A stretch of DNA of 64,000 bases. Origin: Abiotrophia sp938010525. Lineage in GTDB: Bacteria > Bacillota > Bacilli > Lactobacillales > Aerococcaceae. The notes under the pieces were generated by a model. It worked only from the letters and a program-made list of their open reading frames with translations, searched no databases and was not told the origin of the DNA. The stretch is taken from contig NZ_CALLVK010000021.1 in assembly GCF_938010525.1 (NCBI RefSeq), forward strand, positions 124,001 through 188,000. Reading direction: 5' to 3'. Every line of letters starts with the position of its first letter. Positions within the stretch are counted from its first letter, which is position 1. Position numbers and translations under genes: made by a program. Below are positions 7,930 to 17,592 of this stretch, in pieces.

Positions 7930-8663
7930 CGTTCACAACCGATACCGTCTCCATCACGATCAAACTTGGGATCCCATCCTGGATCACCTGGCCGGATAGG
8001 TGCAGCACCAGCAGCCTTGACTTCCTTACAGTTCTTATAGAAAACTGAAGGCTGAGTAGGAGCAGAAGCCGGCGCTTGAGCCTGACTAGCACTCAAGTCC
8101 TTGCGAACTGGATCATTGGAATACACTCCGCTCTGAGACCAAATTTTGCTACTGGATTGCTTGGCATAGTCTTCAGATTCCCGCATGACTTTAAGGTAAG
8201 GCTCATTAGCTGACTGAATATAATCCACTCGCGCGAATCCTTCTGTTACTAGAGCTTCCTGCAGCAAGACATCATCCGCCCATAGAAAGAGTGTGGATTT
8301 ACCGTCAATTGTTTGTTCTGCTCCTCCCGACTCTTCTACATTTAGTGTGTCAGCCTCCTCTAGCAAACTTTCTAAACGTTCTTTTGCCTCTTTGGCAAAA
8401 GGTCTGTTACCTTTCATTTCGGGCGCATTGACCATAGCTAAATGTGCTTCATAACTTGAATCATCAGGGAGAGTCACCTTGATTAAGTCACCTTCTAAGG
8501 CCTCAATAGACTTTACTTTGGTGACTTTTCTATCTCCCGTTTGCTGAGCCAAAACTTTATATCCCAAACTATCTTGACTAACCTTAGCGGATACATCTGC
8601 ACTTAGGGTGCTACCGGCGCATAACAATAGAAACGATGCGCTAATATAGACTGACTTTTTCAT
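7926..8663 (-). CDS. Secreted degenerate SNase-like protein with Excalibur domain
   Basis: 245 residues from the ATG at 8663 (GAGGGAA upstream). A signal peptide (1-~26) is followed by an SNase-like fold in which catalytic positions have changed: DGD is EGD (57-59), the R35 equivalent is H74, D40 is N79, and the KYGR arginine is gone (DGKST near 120-124). Only E82 (E43 equivalent) remains. The C-terminus is an Excalibur calcium-binding domain (FYKNCKEVKAAGAAP, then DRDGDGIGCE). It is the first gene of a two-gene operon with an intact SNase. It is probably a non-catalytic binding or regulatory partner; that role is inference. Confidence 0.85.
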   Translation of the reverse strand: MKKSVYISASFLLLCAGSTLSADVSAKVSQDSLGYKVLAQQTGDRKVTKVKSIEALEGDLIKVTLPDDSSYEAHLAMVNAPEMKGNRPFAKEAKERLESLLEEADTLNVEESGGAEQTIDGKSTLFLWADDVLLQEALVTEGFARVDYIQSANEPYLKVMRESEDYAKQSSSKIWSQSGVYSNDPVRKDLSASQAQAPASAPTQPSVFYKNCKEVKAAGAAPIRPGDPGWDPKFDRDGDGIGCER

Positions 8664-8709
8664 TGCACACACTTCCCTCTCATTTTTTCACGCAACACAG
8701 AACAATTCT

Positions 8710-8726
8710 TACTATTAAATAGTATA
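8710..8726 (-). promoter_or_regulatory. Possible -10 box with overlapping palindrome, nuclease operon
   Basis: TATACT on the minus strand (8721-8726) overlaps TACTATTAAATAGTA (8710-8724), an odd-centred inverted repeat with 7-bp arms that could be an operator. No strong -35 box is visible. Confidence 0.35.
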
Positions 8727-8822
8727 ATCATCCACAAACATCATTCTAGCACTCTCCACTTCATCTGCAATAGGTTTCATTTAAAAAAACAAAACAGATA
8801 AGTTTTATCCTAGTTTTTACTC

Positions 8823-8850
8823 AAAAAAAGCAGGCCTAGGCCTGCTTTTT
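8823..8850 (-). terminator. Terminator after the TrmH-family methyltransferase
   Basis: Perfect inverted repeat AAAGCAGGCC / GGCCTGCTTT followed on the minus strand by seven T residues; it begins at the methyltransferase stop codon. Confidence 0.85.
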
Positions 8851-9616
8851 ACGCTTGAAAATAAAACATTAAAATGCCACCAGCAACTGCCACATTGAGT
8901 GACTCAGCCTGTCCTGGCATAGGAATGTAGATGGTCTGGTCAGCTACTTGAATAACTGCTTCAGAGACTCCTTGTCCTTCGTTGCCCAGCACTAAGGCTA
9001 GCTTCTGATTGGCTGGCACCTCTTGATAGGCTTGCGCCCCCTGGTGAAGGGCCGTCACAAACCAAGGAATACCAGCGGCTTCAAAGGCTGGACGGGCCTC
9101 CTGTAAGATATCTAAACTGACGACCTCCAGGTGCCAAAGTGAACCTTGGCTCGCTCTTAGGACTTTGTCATTGTAGACATCTACTGTACCTTTACCTAGA
9201 ATGACGCCATCATAAGCTGCCGCATCTGCTGTGCGAATCAGAGTTCCCAGGTTACCTGGGTCTTGCACCGCATCCAAAATCAGATAACGTTGGCCGGAAG
9301 GTTGCCAATCGCGAGGTAGCGACGGTAATTCTAAAACCGCCAGAACCCCTTGGGGCGTAGGCGTCTCGCTCAGGTCCTTCAAGAGCTCAGGACTAACCAG
9401 AAGAAGTGGTAAACTAAGAGCCTGATTTGGCAACTGACTTAAATCATAATCCGGTGTAGCCACCAAATGACGGACATTTTGACCTGACTTAAGGGCCTCT
9501 TCTACCAGATGAGTCCCCTCAATCAGGTACTGCCCCGCCTTCTGGCGCCCTTTGGAGGTGGCTAGTTTCTTCCAGGCCTTAATCTTAGGATTTTGCTTGG
9601 ACTGAATAACTTCCAT
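8849..9616 (-). CDS. TrmH/SpoU-family RNA 2'-O-ribose methyltransferase
   Basis: 255 residues. An N-terminal substrate-binding domain (MEVIQSKQNPKIKAWKKL) is followed by the SPOUT domain with the three family motifs: LDAVQDPGNLGTLIRTADA (about 145-163), LVLGNEGQGVS (about 207-217) and IPMPGQAESLNVAVAGGIL (about 229-247). It transfers methyl from S-adenosylmethionine to a ribose, most likely of 23S rRNA, as in the YsgA/RlmB group; the exact nucleotide cannot be told. The stop codon lies directly against its terminator. The gene upstream is pepV, eight bases away. Confidence 0.88.
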   Translation of the reverse strand: MEVIQSKQNPKIKAWKKLATSKGRQKAGQYLIEGTHLVEEALKSGQNVRHLVATPDYDLSQLPNQALSLPLLLVSPELLKDLSETPTPQGVLAVLELPSLPRDWQPSGQRYLILDAVQDPGNLGTLIRTADAAAYDGVILGKGTVDVYNDKVLRASQGSLWHLEVVSLDILQEARPAFEAAGIPWFVTALHQGAQAYQEVPANQKLALVLGNEGQGVSEAVIQVADQTIYIPMPGQAESLNVAVAGGILMFYFQA

Positions 9617-9624
9617 GGCAAGAC

Positions 9625-11034
9625 CTAGCGTGTAATACGGTAGATAGCTTCAGCATAAATCGCTGTTGCCTTAAGTAAGTCATCAATCGCGATAAATTCA
9701 TTGGCTTGGTGCATCGTGTCAATCGAATCTGGGAACAAAGCACCGTAGGCTACCCCACGTGGCATCAGGCGGCCATAGGTGCCGCCACCGATGGTCATTT
9801 CATGCCCTTCAAGGCCAGTTTGCTCCTCATAGACTGCTAACAATTCCTTAACCATTGGGTCATCAACTGACACATAGTGTGGCTCCTTGAACTCACCCCA
9901 CTCGATACTTAAATCATGGCCAGCCAAACGTTGAGCAGTTTGAGCAGCCATTTTTTCTGGATCAGTGCCTTTTGGATAACGGAAGTTGGCTACAATGCTA
10001 CCACCTTTGTCATCTTGGTAGTTAACCAAGCCCACGTTCATGGTCAATTCTTGCATGACGGGATCACGGTGAGCCACGCCTAAGTTTACCCCTTCAAAGT
10101 CTTGGTGCAGATGGTCCGCTAACAGATGAAGGAAGCTCTCTGCACCTGCTCGATCAAATCCAAAACGGTGTAAATACTTAGCTAAGAAGGTTGCCGCATT
10201 GACCCCTTTGCTTGGCGTCGAACCGTGGGCTGCCTTCCCAATCAAGGAGAAGGTCGCTTGGTTGCCTTGCAGTTGCACTTGGCCACCTAATTGATGTTCT
10301 AAAAGGAAGGACTCAAAGTCCACCACTAGCTCTGCTAAATTAGCACTTTCAACAACAGCCGTCGCATCTTGAGGCACCATGTTTTCACGTAAGCCTGCTT
10401 CAAAACTAACTAAGTGGTTAGCTCCAGCCGCCTTAGCCCCTGCTTGGAAATTAAAAGTCGCTGACACGTTGCCTTTCTCCCCGTTAATGATTGGGAAGAT
10501 AGCGTCTGGTGAGAAGCCATAGTCCGGCATTTCAGCATGCTTGAAGTAATAATCCATACATTGCCAGCCACTCTCTTCATCCGTCCCAACAATTAAGTGG
10601 AGACGTTGGTTAAGTTCTAGCCCTAATTCACGTAAGAGTTTGAGCGCGAAGTAAGCTGCTACTGTTGGCCCCTTGTCATCGCTAGAGCCACGAGCATAGA
10701 TACGGCCATCTTTTACTACTGGTTCAAAAGGATTGGTATCCCAGCCAGTTCCTACTGGCACCACATCGACGTGGCCCAGAATACCAACCAGTTGATCACC
10801 AGATCCGACTTCCACACGTCCAGCCCAAGGGCCAAACTGCTTAGTCTCAAAGCCATCTTCTTGTGCCATGTTCAAAAACTCTTCCAAGGCCGCCTTAGGT
10901 CCTGGCCCTACTGGCGCCTCTGGTGTTGCCTTATCGTCTTCACGAACAGATGGCACCTTCAATAAACGGAATAAATCTGCGAAGAGCGCCTCTTTACGCG
11001 CTTCGACTTCTTGTAACCAATTAATCTTTGTCAT
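9625..11034 (-). CDS. pepV: Dipeptidase PepV (M20 metallopeptidase)
   Basis: 469 residues, typical for PepV. Metal ligands and catalytic residues are visible in GILGHVDVVPVGTGW (about 84-98), ARGSSDDKGP (about 114-123, with the bridging Asp) and TDEESGW (about 150-156, with the catalytic Glu), plus GGGTYGR near the C-terminus. It is a cytoplasmic zinc dipeptidase that finishes breakdown of imported peptides. It sits in the leuS, flippase, rsuA, pepV order seen in other lactic acid bacteria. Confidence 0.93.
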   Translation of the reverse strand: MTKINWLQEVEARKEALFADLFRLLKVPSVREDDKATPEAPVGPGPKAALEEFLNMAQEDGFETKQFGPWAGRVEVGSGDQLVGILGHVDVVPVGTGWDTNPFEPVVKDGRIYARGSSDDKGPTVAAYFALKLLRELGLELNQRLHLIVGTDEESGWQCMDYYFKHAEMPDYGFSPDAIFPIINGEKGNVSATFNFQAGAKAAGANHLVSFEAGLRENMVPQDATAVVESANLAELVVDFESFLLEHQLGGQVQLQGNQATFSLIGKAAHGSTPSKGVNAATFLAKYLHRFGFDRAGAESFLHLLADHLHQDFEGVNLGVAHRDPVMQELTMNVGLVNYQDDKGGSIVANFRYPKGTDPEKMAAQTAQRLAGHDLSIEWGEFKEPHYVSVDDPMVKELLAVYEEQTGLEGHEMTIGGGTYGRLMPRGVAYGALFPDSIDTMHQANEFIAIDDLLKATAIYAEAIYRITR

Positions 11035-11051
11035 AGTCTACCTCCTAAAAC

Positions 11052-11783
11052 TTATTCTGCCACATAGCCATACGGCTCTAGCGCTTGCGCTTCTTGCTCA
11101 GTCAAGGAGCGCCACTGGCCATGGGCTAAATCTGACTCTAAACGCAGGGGCCCCATGGCCAAACGGTGGAGGCTCAGAACCTCCTTGCCGACGGCTTGGA
11201 ACATACGCTTCACTTGATGGAATTTACCTTCCTGGATAACGACTTGAATTTGGCTAGTCGCTTGATCCACATCTTGACTTAAAACCGTCAACTCGGCTGG
11301 CAAGCTAATAAAATCACCCAAGTCCAAGCCCTCTGCAAAGGCCGCAATGTCCGTCTCGTCCACCAAACCTCGGATGGTGGCGGTGTAAGTTTTATTAACT
11401 TTCTTCTTAGGCGATAAGAGTTGGTGGGCTAGCTGTCCATTATTGGTAAGCAACAAAAGCCCCGTTGTATCAATATCCAAACGTCCCACAGGGAAGAGGT
11501 CCAAATGTTGGTAGCCCTCCCCTAGCCAGTCAATCACGGTCTGATGACACGGATCTTCTGTGGCAGACAAAATACCCGCCGGTTTGTTAAGTAAATAATA
11601 GTGATATCGCTGATAGGGGACCACTTGGCCCCCTACAGCAACGCGGTCGCTACCGGGCGTCACTTGCGTGCCGCCCTTGCTGCAAACCTGATCATTTATG
11701 GTGACGATTTTTTGGGATAGCAGTTGCTTAATGTCTTTCCGACTGCCCCAGCCCGTATCCGCCAAATATTTCTCAATTCTCAT
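11052..11783 (-). CDS. rsuA: RsuA/RluB-family pseudouridine synthase
   Basis: 243 residues. An N-terminal S4 RNA-binding domain (MRIEKYLADTGWGSRKDIKQ) precedes the catalytic domain with GRLDIDTTGLLLLTNNG (about 102-118); the second Asp of this motif is the expected nucleophile. KVNKTYTA and FHQVKRMF are further family motifs. It isomerises a uridine in rRNA, probably 16S. It overlaps the upstream flippase gene by four bases. RsuA versus RluB specificity is not certain from sequence. Confidence 0.88.
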   Translation of the reverse strand: MRIEKYLADTGWGSRKDIKQLLSQKIVTINDQVCSKGGTQVTPGSDRVAVGGQVVPYQRYHYYLLNKPAGILSATEDPCHQTVIDWLGEGYQHLDLFPVGRLDIDTTGLLLLTNNGQLAHQLLSPKKKVNKTYTATIRGLVDETDIAAFAEGLDLGDFISLPAELTVLSQDVDQATSQIQVVIQEGKFHQVKRMFQAVGKEVLSLHRLAMGPLRLESDLAHGQWRSLTEQEAQALEPYGYVAE

Positions 11784-14700
11784 GAGAAGAACCTCATCTT
11801 ATCTTGCAGGTCTTTCTTACGCGAACCGAAGAGGATTGGTAAGAGACCAAATAAGGCCATCACTGTCATGTAGACGAAGACACCTACCAAGACAACCAAG
11901 ATTACCTTGACGAAAGTCATGCCTCGTCCAACTGGCCCCATGAGGCCGTTCAAGACTTGAGCCCAGATGCTGGTGCTAACGCCCATCAGCGCTGTCCCAA
12001 CTAGCATCTTAACAAGTTTTGGTGTCATCTCGCTATAGCGTAAAGGTACCGACTTGTGAATGGTCCGCCACATGAGCAAGGAAGACACCAAGAAGGCAAG
12101 ACCTGTGGAAAGGAAGGTCCCTTGCGCTTGGAAAATCGCCACAAGTGGGAATTGCAGGACCACTTTGACGACTAAACCAATCAAGAGATGCCAAATGGAT
12201 AGACGACGGAAGTTCATTGCCTGCAGAATAGTCGATAGAATGGTGTAGAGTCCTAAAACAATCGACATGTAGGAGGCCGTCACTAGAAGGCCTGGCCCCG
12301 ATTGACTCCCATTAGCATAGAAGAGTTGGTAAACTTCAGTAGGAATGCTTGCCATACCAACTGCGGCTGGCAACATCACAAAGCTGAAGAGCAAGATAAC
12401 GTGCTGAATTAAGTCACCCGTTCCTTCCTTATCCTGCTCGGCAAAACGTTTGGTGATAGCCGGCAGAGAAGACAGGGAAATCCCAATGGCCAAGGAGATG
12501 ATAATCATAATCAGCTTATTGACGTCTAGGCTCAATACCCCATAGAGTTCCGCGATTTCGCTACGCAAGAGGCTAGATGTGTAGCCCATAATCTGACCGA
12601 AGGTATAGGTATCGATGTTTTGTGCGATAATAATACCGGATCCTACCAGGATGAAAGGAACAGAGTCTATAAGCATAATCCGCAGGGTTTTCATTAAATC
12701 GAATTCCTCACGGGATTGGTCAGTCTCAATCAAAGCCTTAATCATGGGCAGACGACGAAGATAAACGAAAATCAAGTAGACCAGAGACACTGCCGCCCCG
12801 ATAAAGGCCGCAAAGGTCGAATGGATAACTGCCGTTGTCGCTGCCCCATTGAAGAGCTTCATGACAGCATAAGTTGCTGCCAACATATAAAAGACGCGGG
12901 CAATTTGTTCCAGAATTTGGGAGACTGCCGTTGGCACCATGTTGTTGTAGCCTTGGAAATAGCCCCGCAAGAGGCTCATCACCGGCAAGATAACTAGTGG
13001 TGGTACTAAGGAACGAATAACCAAAGTGGCTGCTGCATGGTCAATGGTTGGCGTAGCTGCAGCTAAGGCTGGCGCTACGAAGAAGAGCGCCGTGGCCGTA
13101 ACCAAGCCCATTAAACTCATGACAATCATACTTGCCTTAAAGAGTTGGTCTGCAAAACGGTATTGCTTTTTGGAGTGATAGTAGGCCATCTGTTTGGCAA
13201 TGGCACTTGGGAAACCTGCCGTCCCAATAGCTAGGAAAAGCGCATAAGGCTGGTAACCCGCACTATATAGGGTATTGGCATTGAGGTAGTCAGCCCCTAG
13301 CCAAGCCGCCCAAGGAATGACATAGATGGCACCCAAAATCCGGGAGAAGATGTTCCCGAAAGTCAGCCAAGTCGCCCCTTTGACGATGGTTTGCTTCTCA
13401 TTAAGTTCCGCCTCAATGGTGACGTCATCTTCATTCAGGTATTCTTCTAGGACCTGGTCCGTCAGAATAGGCTCCGCAAAGACCTGAGTTGCTTGGCTAA
13501 CCTGGTCACTGTAGGCCTGAATGGCCTCTGGCGTAATCGCCTGTGTGTCCGTTAAGTCAAAGGCTAGTTGTTGGCCTAGAGATGGGCTTTCAGGACTGGC
13601 GGTCTGAGGTCTTTCCGTCGGACGCGCCGCTTGAGGCTCCGGGTGGCCGGCCACCGCCTCTTCTTCTAGTTCCAAATCAAAATCTGAACTAAGGGAAGTA
13701 TCAGAGTCAGTTTCAAGTTCTGAGGCATCATGCTCAGCCTCTGGCTCTACTTCTTGCTCCCAAGCTGTTAGACTGGCACTACCTTGACTATCATCTTCAT
13801 CATGATCAGAATCTGACTCATCAGAAGGTTGACTTGTTTGGGAGGCCTCTTGAGAAGTTGCTTCTAGCTCTAACTCCTCTTCTTCCTTAGGTTCGCCTTC
13901 TTGAATCCAACGTACTAGACGTTGCCAAAGGTTTAGTTTTGGCTCAGCTGCTTCCTCTTCTTGAGGCTCTTGCTCCGTCACTTGATCTGAGTCTAAGTTT
14001 TCATCAGCTACTGGCTCGGAGTTAGCTTCTGGCTCAGCCTCTTGCTCATCTATATCTAAGACAGATACTGGCGCCCATTGATTGTCATCATCACGCTTGT
14101 CCTCTTGTGAAGCTAACTCGACTTCTTCTTCCAATTCAACAGGAGCTAGCAGATTAAGGTCTACACTTTCTTCTTCTGCCTCTTCTTGGGCTTGACCTTG
14201 ATTTTCTAGGTCTTCCTGACTCGGCTCTGGACTTTCAGTTCCTTGGAAAGTCTCAACACTATCCAGGTTTGCTTCAACTTGCTCAGTAGGTTCAACTTCT
14301 GCCTCAGCTAATTCAACTTTTGCATCAGTTAGCTCAAGTTCTGGTTCTGGTTGACTTCCAGTCTGACTAGACTCGTCATTAACTTCCAGCACTACTGGTT
14401 CTTCAGCTAACTCTTCTTCTGGTGCGACGACCTCTTCCTTAGGTTTGAGGTTATTGACTCTTTGCGTGATGCCTTGCCACCAGTTTTGCATCAGCCGCTC
14501 AATCTTGGTTGGGGTCAATTCTGGCGCCCCAAATTGATCATAGGCATCCAAGTCATCTAAGTGATCTAAGCTATAGTGAGCTTCATAGACAGCGTCTAAA
14601 TCTAAGCGAGGTAGCTTAAGCGATTTTGATGCTTTGGCTTCTGTCGGCTGAGGTTTCGGATGTTTTGGACGATAGATAAAAGGATTGTAGTTTGGATCGT

Positions 14701-15145
14701 CTTGTCCTTCTAAATCAAGATTGCTTACTGAGCTGCTTTCAGCTCTCTCTAGCTCTAACTCTGGAAGATCAGCATCTAGCTGGCCTTGTTCTTCCTCAAC
14801 TTCAGCTTGCTCCGTTGACTCAGCCTCTTCCTCCCAGGCTGGTAAGTCATTGACTACCCAGTCTGCCTTATCCTTTGCTGGTTCACTAGGAGTTGGCTCG
14901 GCATCTGCTTGGAAGATGGGGTCTACATCAAATTGATCATCGTCTAATTCTAGGTCCAAGTCTGCCGGCAGATTAAGGTTAAAGTAATCGCCATCTTCTG
15001 GTTGCACATTAGGCCGACGTAGTTTCTTCATGTCTTCTTTGGAAAAGATGACGGTCTCATGCAAGTTTTGTTCTTCGGCCAACAAAGCCTGTAAATCCGG
15101 GCTTGGTGTGCCGCGCTCTAAATCGCGCTTGTCTCTTTCTGTCAT
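11780..15145 (-). CDS. MurJ/YtgP-like lipid flippase with ~585-residue acidic N-terminal extension
   Basis: 1,121 residues from the ATG at 15145, chosen because AAGGAG lies nine bases upstream; the next ATG upstream is only three bases from it. The last ~535 residues are a MOP-superfamily flippase with about 14 membrane segments (begins near KGATWLTFGNIFSRILG), related to B. subtilis YtgP/MurJ and SpoVB and expected to move lipid-linked wall precursor. The first ~585 residues are low-complexity and very rich in Glu, Asp, Ser, Gln and Pro, with no membrane segment, so presumably cytoplasmic. Two tryptophan-bearing amphipathic patches recur inside it (NWWQGITQRVNNLKPKEE near 223 and NLWQRLVRWIQEGEPKEEEE near 407). 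Gene order leuS, this gene, rsuA, pepV is conserved. The tail is the odd part; its role is unknown. Confidence 0.88.
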   Translation of the reverse strand: MTERDKRDLERGTPSPDLQALLAEEQNLHETVIFSKEDMKKLRRPNVQPEDGDYFNLNLPADLDLELDDDQFDVDPIFQADAEPTPSEPAKDKADWVVNDLPAWEEEAESTEQAEVEEEQGQLDADLPELELERAESSSVSNLDLEGQDDPNYNPFIYRPKHPKPQPTEAKASKSLKLPRLDLDAVYEAHYSLDHLDDLDAYDQFGAPELTPTKIERLMQNWWQGITQRVNNLKPKEEVVAPEEELAEEPVVLEVNDESSQTGSQPEPELELTDAKVELAEAEVEPTEQVEANLDSVETFQGTESPEPSQEDLENQGQAQEEAEEESVDLNLLAPVELEEEVELASQEDKRDDDNQWAPVSVLDIDEQEAEPEANSEPVADENLDSDQVTEQEPQEEEAAEPKLNLWQRLVRWIQEGEPKEEEELELEATSQEASQTSQPSDESDSDHDEDDSQGSASLTAWEQEVEPEAEHDASELETDSDTSLSSDFDLELEEEAVAGHPEPQAARPTERPQTASPESPSLGQQLAFDLTDTQAITPEAIQAYSDQVSQATQVFAEPILTDQVLEEYLNEDDVTIEAELNEKQTIVKGATWLTFGNIFSRILGAIYVIPWAAWLGADYLNANTLYSAGYQPYALFLAIGTAGFPSAIAKQMAYYHSKKQYRFADQLFKASMIVMSLMGLVTATALFFVAPALAAATPTIDHAAATLVIRSLVPPLVILPVMSLLRGYFQGYNNMVPTAVSQILEQIARVFYMLAATYAVMKLFNGAATTAVIHSTFAAFIGAAVSLVYLIFVYLRRLPMIKALIETDQSREEFDLMKTLRIMLIDSVPFILVGSGIIIAQNIDTYTFGQIMGYTSSLLRSEIAELYGVLSLDVNKLIMIIISLAIGISLSSLPAITKRFAEQDKEGTGDLIQHVILLFSFVMLPAAVGMASIPTEVYQLFYANGSQSGPGLLVTASYMSIVLGLYTILSTILQAMNFRRLSIWHLLIGLVVKVVLQFPLVAIFQAQGTFLSTGLAFLVSSLLMWRTIHKSVPLRYSEMTPKLVKMLVGTALMGVSTSIWAQVLNGLMGPVGRGMTFVKVILVVLVGVFVYMTVMALFGLLPILFGSRKKDLQDKMRFFS

Positions 15146-15158
15146 CTGCATCGTCTCC

Positions 15159-17567
15159 TTAATTTGCTACGATATTGACTAATCGGTTAGGAATCGCTAC
15201 TACTTTTCGTAGGGTCTTGCCTTCAAGTTGCGCCTGAATTTCTGGCAAGTTAAGAGCTAAATCACCTAAGGCATCAGCTGCCATATTGGCCTCTACCATG
15301 ACCTTAGCCTTAATCTTACCATTAATTTGCACTACGACTTCCACTTGATCCTCAACGGTCAATGCTTCCTCATAGCTTGGCCAAGCGACATGCGAAATGC
15401 TGTCTTGGTGACCTAACTTTTGCCAGATTTCCTCACTAATATGTGGGGCCAATGGCGCCAACAATTGAATCAAACCTTGGGCATAAGCTTTTGGAATGAT
15501 GGCCTGGTCTTTCGTAGCATTGAGGAAGATCATCATTTGCGAAATTGCGGTATTGAAGTGGAGGATTTCATAGTCTTCCGTTACCTTTTTGACTGTTTGA
15601 TGGTAGACACGTTCTAGGGCAGGGTTTTCAGCATCTTGGATTCGCTCGCTGAGGCTACCGTCTTCTGCCACATAGAGGCGCCAAATCCGGTCAAGGAAGC
15701 GACGAGTAGATTCCAAGCCGTTCTCACTCCAAGCAATCGAAGCATCCAATGGGCCCATGAACATTTCATAGACACGTAGGGTATCTGCCCCGTATTGTTC
15801 TACCACATGGTCTGGATTGACCACATTGCCCTTGGACTTAGACATCTTATTGCCGTCCGTCCCCAAGATCATGCCTTGGTTGAAGAGCTTCATGAAAGGT
15901 TCCTTAGTTGGTACTACGCCTAAGTCGTAGAGGAATTTATGCCAGAAACGCGCGTAAAGCAAGTGCAAGACGGCATGTTCTGCGCCCCCAATATAGAGGT
16001 CAACTGGCAGCCATTTGGCTAACTTATCTGGATCTGCTAGGCGCTCTGAGTTCTGTGGGTCGATATAACGGAGATAGTACCAAGAACTACCCGCCCATTG
16101 TGGCATGGTGTTAGTCTCACGGCGACCTTTACGCCCTGTCTCTGGATCCACTACGTTGACCCAATCTTCAATAGCAGCCAATGGTGATTCGCCCGTACCA
16201 CTTGGTTGAATCTTATCGGTTACTGGCAGACGAAGTGGTAATTGATCCTCAGGCACTAGACTCATACTGCCGTCTTCCCAATGAATCACTGGGATAGGCT
16301 CGCCCCAATAACGTTGACGTGAGAAGAGCCAGTCACGTAGACGGTAGTTGACCTGGCGTTGGCCTTTGCCCTGAGCTTCTAACCAATCAATCATGCTAGT
16401 GATGGCTTCTGCATTATAAAGGCCGTTCAAGAAGTCAGAATTAATATGGGGACCGTCACCTTCATAGCAACCCGATTCATTGTGTTCGATTACAGACACA
16501 ATCGGCAAATCATACTTGCTAGCAAATTCGAAGTCCCGTTCATCGTGGGCTGGTACGCCCATGACCGCCCCGGTCCCATAAGAAGCCAAGACATAGTCCG
16601 CAATCCAAATTGGTAAGGATTCACCAGTTACAGGATGTTTAACATAGCCCCCGGTGAAGACGCCAGATTTGTCTTTATTAAGAGAGGTCCGATCCATGTC
16701 GCTCTTAGTTGCCACTGCTTCGACATAGGCTTTTACAGCGGCTTCCTGTTCAGGGCTGGTGACTTTCGCCACTAACTCATGTTCAGGCGCCAAGACCACA
16801 TATGTAGACCCGAAAAGGGTATCTGCGCGTGAGGTAAAGACTTGCACTTGGTCGGCGTGACCCTCAATATCAAAGTTAATCAAGGCCCCTTCTGATTTAC
16901 CAATCCAGTTGCGTTGCATTTCCTTAAGGCTTTCAGGCCAGTCTAGGAGATCTAAGTCTTCTAGAAGACGCTCTGCATAGGCTGTAATCTTGAGCATCCA
17001 TTGTTTCATTGGTTTACGGAAAACTGGATGGCCTCCGCGCTCGGACTTACCATCAATGACTTCTTCATTAGCCAAAACTGTCCCTAAGGCTGGACACCAG
17101 TTAACGGCTACTTCAGCCTCATAGGCCAAGCCTTTTTCATACATTTTGGAGAAAATCCATTGGGTCCATTTATAATAGTTAGGATCGGTTGTATTGACTT
17201 CCCGCTCCCAGTCATAACTGAAACCAAGTGAATTGATTTGACGGCGGAAAGTTTCGATATTGGCAGCAGTAAAATCAGCTGGGTCATTCCCCGTATCCAA
17301 AGCGTATTGTTCAGCAGGCAAACCAAAGGCATCCCAACCCATTGGGTGCAAGACATCGTAGCCTTGTGCCCGTTTCATACGTGCCACGGCATCTGTCGCC
17401 GTGTAGCCTTCTGGGTGCCCTACGTGCAAGCCCTGACCAGATGGATAAGGGAACATGTCTAGGGCATAGAATTTAGGATGCCCAGGACGCTCCTGAGTTT
17501 TAAAAGTTTTGTTTTGGCGCCAATAGTCTTGCCATTTTTCTTCGATTGCTTTGTGATTATAGGTCAT
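15159..17567 (-). CDS. leuS: Leucyl-tRNA synthetase
   Basis: 802 residues from the ATG at 17567, which has AAGGAGG seven bases upstream. Class I signatures: HVGH in PYPSGQGLHVGHPEGY (about 41-56) and KMSKS in GNKMSKSKGN (about 574-583). The large editing domain (CP1) and the catalytic tryptophan-containing WAGSSWYY segment are present. It charges tRNA-Leu. Expression is controlled by the T-box leader immediately upstream. The flippase gene follows 13 bases after the stop codon, so the operon continues. Confidence 0.97.
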   Translation of the reverse strand: MTYNHKAIEEKWQDYWRQNKTFKTQERPGHPKFYALDMFPYPSGQGLHVGHPEGYTATDAVARMKRAQGYDVLHPMGWDAFGLPAEQYALDTGNDPADFTAANIETFRRQINSLGFSYDWEREVNTTDPNYYKWTQWIFSKMYEKGLAYEAEVAVNWCPALGTVLANEEVIDGKSERGGHPVFRKPMKQWMLKITAYAERLLEDLDLLDWPESLKEMQRNWIGKSEGALINFDIEGHADQVQVFTSRADTLFGSTYVVLAPEHELVAKVTSPEQEAAVKAYVEAVATKSDMDRTSLNKDKSGVFTGGYVKHPVTGESLPIWIADYVLASYGTGAVMGVPAHDERDFEFASKYDLPIVSVIEHNESGCYEGDGPHINSDFLNGLYNAEAITSMIDWLEAQGKGQRQVNYRLRDWLFSRQRYWGEPIPVIHWEDGSMSLVPEDQLPLRLPVTDKIQPSGTGESPLAAIEDWVNVVDPETGRKGRRETNTMPQWAGSSWYYLRYIDPQNSERLADPDKLAKWLPVDLYIGGAEHAVLHLLYARFWHKFLYDLGVVPTKEPFMKLFNQGMILGTDGNKMSKSKGNVVNPDHVVEQYGADTLRVYEMFMGPLDASIAWSENGLESTRRFLDRIWRLYVAEDGSLSERIQDAENPALERVYHQTVKKVTEDYEILHFNTAISQMMIFLNATKDQAIIPKAYAQGLIQLLAPLAPHISEEIWQKLGHQDSISHVAWPSYEEALTVEDQVEVVVQINGKIKAKVMVEANMAADALGDLALNLPEIQAQLEGKTLRKVVAIPNRLVNIVAN

Positions 17568-17592
17568 CACATAACCTCCTTGCATTTCTGAT

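Noticed and set aside
7384..8663. One nuclease gene split by a frameshift
   Set aside because: Each reading frame has its own signal peptide and full SNase fold; the four-base ATGA overlap is normal coupling.
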